A stretch of 23,035 nucleotides of DNA from Folioceros fuciformis. Taxonomy: Eukaryota > Anthocerotophyta > Anthocerotopsida > Anthocerotales. A program made the translations under genes and the position numbers. Where the stretch lies: contig JBNGIO010004421.1 of NCBI GenBank assembly GCA_049999805.1, positions 1-23,035 of the forward strand, in the 5' to 3' direction. Positions 10,601 to 17,154 of this stretch are shown here, piece by piece. Positions within the stretch are counted from its first letter, which is position 1. Each line of letters starts with the position of its first letter. Below the pieces are notes generated by a model. It was not told where the DNA came from, searched no databases, and worked only from the letters and a program-made list of their open reading frames with translations.

Positions 10601-10953
10601 TTGTGGGAGATATGAGAGAGGATATTGTGCTTCAGGTAGAGAGTACGAATGCTCGTGTGAAGCAGGAAGGTGGCCACGTACCTCACACGAAGTTGGTGTT
10701 GAAGCCAGTGTGTGAGAAGGAAAAGGAAGACGTACTATGTGGACATGCTGAGAAGCTAGCCCTGGCATTTGGTCTCCTGAACACTCCGAGTGGGACACCT
10801 CTAGTGGTAACTAAGAATCTACGCATGTGCAGTGACTGCCACAGCTCGACGGCGATCATGTCAAGGCTTGAACAGAGAGACATTGTTGTCAGGGATGGGT
10901 ACCGTGTGCATCGATTCGCAGCTGGTACTTGCAGTTGTAAGGGTCGATTGTAA
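7648..10953 (+). CDS. PPR-A: PLS-class PPR protein with two PDF-like motifs and a diverged DYW:KP domain
   Basis: Probable organelle RNA-editing factor, intronless, 1101 aa from the first in-frame ATG; the frame stays open upstream to about 7525 without another ATG. Residues 31-140 and 151-259 are a tandemly duplicated N-terminal block. Each holds a segment like the PDF motif of OSB proteins: first copy about 55-115, with PRF replacing PDF; second about 175-233, with WWDNR and PDF intact. Five P-L-S PPR triplets follow, with one extra 31-residue S motif at 461-491, then E1/E2 and the deaminase. Deaminase zinc-site residues are present: HAE at 1033-1035, C1061, C1064; CSC lies near the end. 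The hallmark Lys-Pro is K969-L970 and the terminus is GRL, so both conserved prolines are leucine. It may be active, neofunctional or decaying; the frame is intact. Family call secure, function inferred. Confidence 0.9.
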   Translation: MHGGVPAHHLVLGNQSLASESSRRSSLWRPALPLPRKYVGGHGFSSDGRCKEQEHLWQQFLVYPTVWWDNRRHQERSRIYSPRFRRKGSGEVLWLENVVKPAWGDEQVASLDTHMGSYPSPSETSSPDVPGPGRRAESEMDSMYIRVNSKALPLPGTCVGGDGYSDHGRRQEQERLWKQFFLDPSMWWDNRRDKKSSRSPDFRRKGSGEVLWLNSVFKPAWVDEHLVSLDMQMGQGASPFNANYPDKPGLGRRQGLGMGVVTAVTVTTLCQQGKLSEAVGALESLAQTDSAISQSLLCAVLKLCTAKKNLVAGRRVHELSVTLGYESDVYLGNHILRMYARGGRLEEAMDVLTRVPKPNAFMWSSIISAYAKHGKPTEAVQLYNEMRRSGEKGDEHVFIAALQACALAADLKSGRKLHCDVLHSGTPLNLFVGTCLVDMYAKCGELKDARQVFDSMAAKDVVTWNALVAGYAKCGELEDARQVFDSMNTRDVVTWNALIAGYAEQGLGHEALFLYEQMEQEGLVLADHVTFACLLNTCASTGALQKGRQLHSQIVERGFLENVMVCNCLVDMYAKCGEVEYARRVFDGMNTKDVVTWTTLIAGYAEQSRGQEALVLYAEMEQEGLVLANYVTFACLLKACASTGALQKGRELHSQIIRRGLLDNLVLGTGLVDMYAKCGELEDAREAFDSLATKDVVTWTALIAGYSQQGLGQEALVLYGQMEEAGLILANHVTFACLLKACASTGALQKGKQLHSQIVERGLLDNVVVGTSLVDMYVKCGELEAARQVFDSMNAKNVVTWTALISGYGTCDEGLKALSCFEEMLDAGIQPNEYTFTCLLVACSHEGLVREGRKHFDSMAEQHGIRPSIEHYTCMIDLLGRAGHLDEAEKMLLSCEGQSDVVGLITLLNACKSHGDIEKAMWCFERIVRLDPQDARPYVLMANAYADAGRWTDVDRIETQRMVAGANKKLAVATIEVNKQVHQYVVGDMREDIVLQVESTNARVKQEGGHVPHTKLVLKPVCEKEKEDVLCGHAEKLALAFGLLNTPSGTPLVVTKNLRMCSDCHSSTAIMSRLEQRDIVVRDGYRVHRFAAGTCSCKGRL
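7738..8424 (+). repeat. Tandem duplication (360-bp offset) of the PDF-bearing N-terminal block in PPR-A
   Basis: Copy 1 is 7738-8096 and copy 2 is 8097-8424. Both begin with nearly the same bases (agcacttccact) exactly 360 bp apart and encode ALPLP, then WWDNRR, FRRKGSGEVLWL and KPAW in the same order. Copy 1 has two extra residues and PRF in place of PDF. PPR-B has one copy, so the duplication is specific to PPR-A within this cluster. Confidence 0.9.
9028..9120 (+). repeat. Extra 31-codon S-type PPR motif inserted in PPR-A
   Basis: VVTWNALVAGYA joined to KCGELEDARQVFDSMNTRD forms a motif with a P-motif head and an S-motif tail. It sits between an S and a P motif where PPR-B and PPR-C have nothing. 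The 93-nt length equals one S motif, so unequal recombination between neighbouring repeats is the simplest origin. It changes the array phase by one recognition unit. Confidence 0.85.
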
Positions 10954-12658
10954 CAATAATGAAGCAGCCAGTGCTCAAGTGTGTGCCCCCACAAGAATAC
11001 TGTCTTCGGAGTCAGTGTGCTTGCTTGTAGCAAGACAGCGTGGACTTGCAAGTTCGTGCAATTTGTGGGTGTGGAAGCAAAGCTTCTCATCTACAGGATT
11101 CTGGGACCAGAGGTCCGATGTTGGTGCCGGTATCAGCATCTTCAACTTGGTTGTTTATGCTGTTCCTGGTTTGCCGAGGGAGTGGATCCTGAGCGCCCAG
11201 GGTGGTCCTGCTTGCCAGTAGCGTGGCGATGGATGCGCATGATGTCTCCAGACTTGGCAGGATCCCTACAACAACTCCTTGCAAATTTACTAGTGTCGGG
11301 ATAATTCTATGACGTATTCTGGTCAGGCAATGATGCGGGACAACATGAAAATTTGGACTGCTTAACAGCACAGGTTGGGTTTGAAACAGCTGACCCAAAT
11401 AAGCCTTGACTGGTTCGTAGCTGACTGGTCACGTGAGGTACCTGAGATAGTGGCTCCTCAGTGAATGTCCATGGACCTGTGATCGCAAGGACTTGACATG
11501 AGGCCAAAGACAACCCTCCTTGACATGCTCCCGACAGGTTCTTTTCCCCCTCGTCGTAAAGACTAGCCTTAAAAGAAGGAAGGTTATAACCTGAGCTCAG
11601 CACCAAAGAGCAGAAGGGGCAAGGAGTCTTCTCAAGGAGTCTCTGTCTGAAGATACTGAAAGACCTTAACTGTTGGGTGTGGATCAAGAAGTCAAAACAG
11701 CGAAACTAGGAGGAGCACTACTCCAAAGGCTCAAGAGCCCCGCCAAGCCCAACCAGAGAGGCCTCAAAATTAATTGAGCCACGTCTCTCCCCATACGAGG
11801 AGAGAACTGAAATTTTCCGTATCCCTGCTCTGTGGGGGAACTATGCTTGGACCGCTCAAAACGAGAGGCCGCTATGTAGTTGATGAACCATTTGAAATTG
11901 GCCATGTATATTACTGTAAACAATAGGTGGCTACACCTTTCCTCCATCCTCCACCGGAGACTCTTGTATCCTTCCACTGAGACCCTTTTATGGCTAGCTA
12001 GACCCAACCTGGAAGTCTGAAGAGAGTATGATCAAGGAAATAAGCAAAGCAAGCAAATAAGAAAAGGAATAAAGAGGATGCAGGAACAAGGATGAACATC
12101 AAGGATAAGTATGAGAGGCCATGTGTTATTCATGTTGGACATAAGTAACTACATAATTAAACAGTAATCGGTACTTTTCCTAAAGTAGAGGGAAATGAGC
12201 AGTTCATTTGGAGGCCAGGCGACGTCAGTTTTTCTTGCCTTCCACCATTGGATTGATTTGTACAGGCTCGCCAAGTTTCCTCTTCGTCTTCCACCATTCC
12301 AGATTCGCAATTGGCGTTCCATGACACAACCCAAGACCTGAGCTCAAGTAAATAGTAAACTGAGCAGCGTTAGATTTATCTCCCACTGACTATCAAACAA
12401 GGTGCCCAACGACAAAGATATTTGCTTGTGCGGTTTGTACCGATGGATGTGTGATCTTTTGCACGGTTGCATTGAATGTCTTTAACAGTTACCTGCACGT
12501 TCCTTCAGCAGAATCATTTTCTTGTTAGGTGTCTTAGGATCCACTGTTATGTGATGGAGCCTAGCCTAACGCCGTTTGCTTTCTGTCATGGTTGCGCTGA
12601 TTTCTTTTGTCCCACTCTATCGCCCTTGAGCACTGGTTACTTCTCCGTTCTTATCTCA
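10954..12658. other. 1.7-kb spacer between the convergent 3' ends of PPR-A and PPR-B
   Basis: I recognise no gene, RNA gene or transposon. Open frames on both strands are short and unlike known families. A purine-rich stretch runs at about 12035-12110 and contains AATAAA at 12068-12073, far from either stop codon. It presumably includes both 3' UTRs. Confidence 0.4.
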
Positions 12659-15565
12659 TCACGGTTGACCCTTACAACTGCAAAACCCACCTGCGAATCG
12701 ATGTACACGGTACCCATCCCTTACAACAATGTCTCTATGTTCAAGCTTTGACATGATCTCCGTGGAACTGTGGCAGTCACTGCACATGCGTAGGTTCTTC
12801 GTGACCACGAGAGGTGTCCCACTTGGAGTGTTCAAGAGACCATACGCCAGAGCTAGCTTCTCAGCATGCCCACAAAGCTCATCTTCCTTTTCACTCTCAC
12901 ACAGTGGCTTCAATACCAAATTCGTGTGAGGGACGTGGCCTCCTTCCTGCTTCAGAATTGCATTTGTGCTCTCGACCTTGAGTGCGATATCCTCTCTTCG
13001 TTCTCCCACAAAAAATCTATGCACCTGCTTGTTCACCTCAATGGTTGCCACAGCAGGTTTCTTGTTAGCTCCTGCGACCACTCTCCGTGTTTCTATCCTC
13101 TCTACATCGCTCCATCTCCCTGCATCTGCGTAGGCATTGGCCATGAGCACATATCCCGAAGCGTGCTGAGGCTCCAGTCTAACAGCACTTTCAAAACAGC
13201 GAATCGCCCTCTCTAAATCCCCGTGATTTCTGCATGAATTCAGCAAGGATCTCAATCCCACAACATTACCTTGCTCCTCACACGATAGTAGCATGTTCTC
13301 TGCCTCATCTAAATGGCCTGCACGCCCAAGCAGATCGATCATGCAGTTGTAATGCTCAACGGCAGGTTTCAGGCCATGCTGTTTAGCCATGGACCCAAAG
13401 AGCGTACGCCCCTCGTCCACCAGTTCCTCATGACTGCAGGCTACTAAAAGGCAGGTAAAAGTAGAGCCATCAGGTTGAATACCCGCTTCTAGCATCTCCT
13501 CAAAACAAGCTAATGCTCTGCGACCATCATCACAAGTACCATACCCAGATATTAGGGTATTCCATGTCACCACATCCCTTGTGTTCATGCTGTCGAAAAT
13601 CCGGCGTGCATCTTCCAGCTCACCGCATTTTGCATACATATCTACCAGGCAGGTGCCTAGCAGTATGCTATGCAGTAGTCCTCGTTCCACAATCTGTGAG
13701 TGAAGCTGACGACCCTTTTGTAAGGCACCAGTGCTTGCACAGGCCTTCAGAAGGCAACCAAAAGTAACATGGTCACCCAGAATCAGGCCCTCTTCCTCCA
13801 TTTGGCCATACACAACAAGTGCTTCTTGGCCAAGCCCTTGCTCAGCATACCCAGCTATCAGTGTGGTCCACGTCACCACATTTTTTGTGTCCAAGCTGTC
13901 AAAAACCTGGCGTGCATCTTCCAGTTCCCCGCATTTCACATACATGTCTACCAGGCTGTTGCCCAACACTACGTTTTCCAGCAGTCCTCTTTCCACAATT
14001 TCTGAGTGCAGCTGTTTGCCCTTCTGTAAGGCACCAATACTTCCACAGGCCTTAAGAAGGCACGCAAAAGTAACATGGTTACCTACGATCAGGCCCTCCT
14101 GCTCCATTTGTTCATATACCACAAGTGCCTCGTGGCCGAGCCCATGCTGGGCATAGCCAGCAATCAATGCCGTCCATGTGACCACGTTCTTTAAGACCAG
14201 ACTGTCAAAAGCGTGGCGTGCATCTTTCAGTTCACCACATTTTGCATACATGTCCACAAGGCAAGTGCCCACTAGTACGTCATCCAGCAGTCCCTTTCTG
14301 ACAATTTGTGAGTGCAGTTGCTTACCCTTCTGCAAGGCACCAGTATTTCCACAGGCCTTCAGGAGGCAAGCAAAAGTAACATGATCAGGCGAAACGCGGC
14401 CCTCTTGCTCCATTTGTCCATACAGAAGAAGCGCCTCCTGGCCAAGTCCTTGCTCTGTATATCCACATATCAGAGCATTCCATGTCACCACATTCTTCGT
14501 GGCCATGCTGTCAAATACCTGGCGTGCATCTTTCAGTTCGCGACATTTTGCATACATGTCCACCAGGCAGTTGCCAACAAACACATTGGTAAGAATGCCA
14601 CTGTGCAACACATCAAAGTGCACGTGTCTGCCAGAATCCAGGTCGCCTGCAAGTGCACAAGCTTGGAGGGTAGCCACAAAGACGTGACCATTTGCCTTCA
14701 CTCCTGACCTACGCATTTCATGGTACAACTGTATGGCCCGAATTGGTTTCCCATGTTTACCATGTGCAGAGATGATGGAACCCCACGTGATAACATCTGG
14801 TTGGCCTACTCTGGTGAACACATCCATGGCCTCCTCTAGCCTACCTCCACATGCATACATGCGCAATATATGGTTCCCCACGTAGGCATTCGACTCGTGC
14901 CCAAGTTTGACACAGAGATCGTGAACGCGTCGCCCCACAACTAAATCCTTCTTAGCGGTACACAGTTTCAGCACAGTGGCAAACAGGGACTGAGAGATAA
15001 CGGAGTCAGTCTGCACCAAAGATTCCAGTGCTCCAACGGCCTCAGAAAGCTTCCCCTCTTGACATAGCCTGCTCACAGTTCCACCTGTCACAACGTCCGT
15101 TTCTGAGCCAGCACGCCTTCCAGCTTCAGGTTTTTCGAGAAAGCTCGATGAAGGAGAGGCATGACCCATCTGCATATCCAAGGAAACGAGCTCCTCATCA
15201 ACCCAGGCAGGTTTGAACTTGTTGTTCAACCACAGGACCTCGCCGGACCCCTTACGCCGGAAGTCAGGTGAACGGGAGCTTTTCTTGTCTCGCCTGTTGT
15301 CCCACCACATGCCAGGGTCCAGGAAAAATTGCTGCCACAGCTTCTCCTGCTCCTGGCGACGACCATTGCTGACTAACCCGCCCCCATCCAAACATTCTCT
15401 CGGAAGTGGAAGTGCTGGACTCCTTACACTGCTGCACATGCAGTGTTGGTTGTTTGCCACAGATTGACTCCCTGAGATGAGGTGAGCGGGAGCTCTTCGT
15501 CCAACCCCGGTGCACCTACCCATTTGTTGGGTCCACAACGGGTCCGGTTGCCATACTGTGGCCAT
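12659..15565 (-). CDS. PPR-B: PDF-motif plus PLS-class PPR protein with DYW:KP deaminase domain
   Basis: Probable organelle RNA-editing factor, candidate for U-to-C conversion. Intronless, 968 aa; the ATG (MATVWQPDPLW) is shared with PPR-C. Residues 1 to about 75 are basic and Ser/Pro-containing and may include a targeting peptide. A PDF-like motif lies at about 76-133: LWQQFFLDP, WWDN at 87-90, PDF at 100-102, GEVLWL at about 108-113, then AWV. In OSB proteins this motif binds single-stranded nucleic acid in organelles. Next come five P-L-S triplets built on LVDMYAKCGELxDARxVFDS and VVTWxxLIxGY, then E1/E2. K836-P837 replaces the usual PG box (IEVNKQVHRF follows). The deaminase has HAE at 900-902 and C928, C931. 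It ends CSCKGQP rather than DYW. Zinc-site residues are complete, so an active enzyme is expected. The PDF-PPR fusion is directly visible; the editing direction is inferred from the domain type. Confidence 0.93.
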   Translation of the reverse strand: MATVWQPDPLWTQQMGRCTGVGRRAPAHLISGSQSVANNQHCMCSSVRSPALPLPRECLDGGGLVSNGRRQEQEKLWQQFFLDPGMWWDNRRDKKSSRSPDFRRKGSGEVLWLNNKFKPAWVDEELVSLDMQMGHASPSSSFLEKPEAGRRAGSETDVVTGGTVSRLCQEGKLSEAVGALESLVQTDSVISQSLFATVLKLCTAKKDLVVGRRVHDLCVKLGHESNAYVGNHILRMYACGGRLEEAMDVFTRVGQPDVITWGSIISAHGKHGKPIRAIQLYHEMRRSGVKANGHVFVATLQACALAGDLDSGRHVHFDVLHSGILTNVFVGNCLVDMYAKCRELKDARQVFDSMATKNVVTWNALICGYTEQGLGQEALLLYGQMEQEGRVSPDHVTFACLLKACGNTGALQKGKQLHSQIVRKGLLDDVLVGTCLVDMYAKCGELKDARHAFDSLVLKNVVTWTALIAGYAQHGLGHEALVVYEQMEQEGLIVGNHVTFACLLKACGSIGALQKGKQLHSEIVERGLLENVVLGNSLVDMYVKCGELEDARQVFDSLDTKNVVTWTTLIAGYAEQGLGQEALVVYGQMEEEGLILGDHVTFGCLLKACASTGALQKGRQLHSQIVERGLLHSILLGTCLVDMYAKCGELEDARRIFDSMNTRDVVTWNTLISGYGTCDDGRRALACFEEMLEAGIQPDGSTFTCLLVACSHEELVDEGRTLFGSMAKQHGLKPAVEHYNCMIDLLGRAGHLDEAENMLLSCEEQGNVVGLRSLLNSCRNHGDLERAIRCFESAVRLEPQHASGYVLMANAYADAGRWSDVERIETRRVVAGANKKPAVATIEVNKQVHRFFVGERREDIALKVESTNAILKQEGGHVPHTNLVLKPLCESEKEDELCGHAEKLALAYGLLNTPSGTPLVVTKNLRMCSDCHSSTEIMSKLEHRDIVVRDGYRVHRFAGGFCSCKGQP

Positions 15566-16727
15566 CGATCAGGAACAACTGTCGGAAACCTCGTTGTCTT
15601 AACAACAGACAATGGCAGGACACCCGGCTACAAACCGTGTGTGACCACATCATACGGGCTGACTCCGAAATGTTGGCATTGAATGCAACTAGTACTTGAA
15701 TGGGGCACATACAACGTGCGACATGCAACTTGCAACCGCTGTACACGAAAACATCTATGTGCAATTGAAATGATACCCAGGACACAAGGGTCTTCCGTGT
15801 GAATTTTTATCAAACGTCAGACAAACATCAGCCCAGTGACCAACAGCTTCGACGTATGCGAAGATGTGTGCGGCAAAACTTTTGAGAGCGTTCATGTCAA
15901 GCCTACGCTAGTTGAAATAATAGTGCGCGTTTTGCGGCGTGTACTTCAGTTCATGAGCTCAAAAAAGGACACGGTAAACTGACTCAGGTGGCCAAGCGCC
16001 TCGTTGAAGAAGTCCGGGGTGCAGGAGTATCGACAATTCTGGGAGAGGGGCACCAATTGATCAGATGTTCCTGAGTGTATATGGTGTGTACAAGCCAGAT
16101 GGTTGACAAATCGGAAATATTCACCTGCAATAGTAAGGAGGAGGATAAATCTGATCAAGGCGATTCCAATCATCAGTAATGATTCACACATCCACCTAAT
16201 TTTTCTATACAGTTCATTGGTCAACAAGCTGCTATACAAAGCACGAACAAGCAGGAAACCCAGGTTACCGCAAAGTCTGCAGGCGAGAATGGTCGATAGC
16301 AACCAGTCCAACTTGAGACCTAGGCCCTGGCTGTCACCAAGCCAATTTGTCCGACGACAGCAGTGGGGCAATTTGTCTCGCCGAATCACAAGCAGTGAAG
16401 CCTGTATCTTATATGGAGGCTTGCACTGTCCTACGGAAGCTTTCTCCCGTTTCCGACTTCGGGGCCTGCTGAGAAGCGTATCGGCTTGCTCATCCAAACC
16501 TGGATTTGAAAGCCAATTTGTCGTGACATGGGAACCAGCTTCACTTTCACTTCAACCAAAATTGGCACAGCGCCATGTAGAAAATCATCTGCATGTACAT
16601 TTCATTTCAGGATTGCATGACGAATGGCTGCATCAGATTAAACCTGAGATCAGGAGTTTTCAACTTTCAGGAGTCCACAAGTAAGTATCCACAGCCCTTT
16701 TCTTATGTCTACCCTTGGATAATCAAC
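15566..16727. other. Spacer upstream of PPR-B
   Basis: Holds the presumed promoter and leader of PPR-B. Immediately upstream of its ATG, short similarity to the upstream sequence of PPR-A and PPR-C suggests the duplications included some promoter. Open frames of about 190 aa (16103-16684, +) and 180 aa (15946-16497, -) overlap on opposite strands and show no recognisable domain. I see no RNA gene or transposon. Confidence 0.4.
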
Positions 16728-17025
16728 TGCAGCCAACTGCTCGGCATACTGTCAGGCACAAGCACTTGCACACCATCAGAAGGCAAGAACAAGTATAGCC
16801 AACAGCAGCCATCAGGCCCTCCTGCTCCACTTTTTGAGACACAAATGACTCTTGTCCGAGCCCAAAATCTGCTTACCCATGTATGCATTCGATGGGCATG
16901 TTCCCCAGATATTCCAAGGCGGGAGCGTGTTGCCAGTTGTGGCCACGCAGTCAAATATCCGGCATCTTACCATTCGCTACATTTTGCCAATGCCCACGAG
17001 TTTATCTTACACAAGACAAGGTCAT
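16728..17025 (-). pseudogene. Decayed PPR-gene fragment (one L-P-S stretch)
   Basis: On the plus strand this follows the antisense order of the neighbouring PPR genes. A piece like the L-motif end (tgcagccaactgc) comes first, then CTTGCACA and CAGAAGGCAAG, then catcaggccctcctgctcca (16810-16829), nearly identical to the P-motif region of PPR-B near 14090-14107. After it come GCAGTCAAATA-CCGGC-ATCTT-TTCGC-ACATTTTGC at 16948-16988, matching the S motif (FDSM to MYAKC). Many indels and substitutions break every frame. It has the same orientation as PPR-B and PPR-C and lies just past the 3' end of PPR-C, so it is likely the residue of a fourth copy. Confidence 0.75.
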
Positions 17026-17154
17026 CGCACTGGAGAATCAACAAAAAGCTGATCCCGCCACCCTGGTCAACACCGTAACACGTGTGCGAGAACTGGAGTA
17101 CCTCGATTGTGGAAAGCCTTGCATTTGATCCGAAGGGTGAATACCTCATCCTGA

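Noticed and set aside
10954-12658. Possible transposon or RNA gene in the convergent spacer
   Set aside because: I saw no terminal repeats, no transposase or reverse-transcriptase motifs and no tRNA-like fold, so no call is made.
16103-16684. 193-aa plus-strand frame in the PPR-B/PPR-C spacer
   Set aside because: No recognisable domain, a competing antisense frame of similar size, and no splice-supported continuation; it was kept only as spacer.
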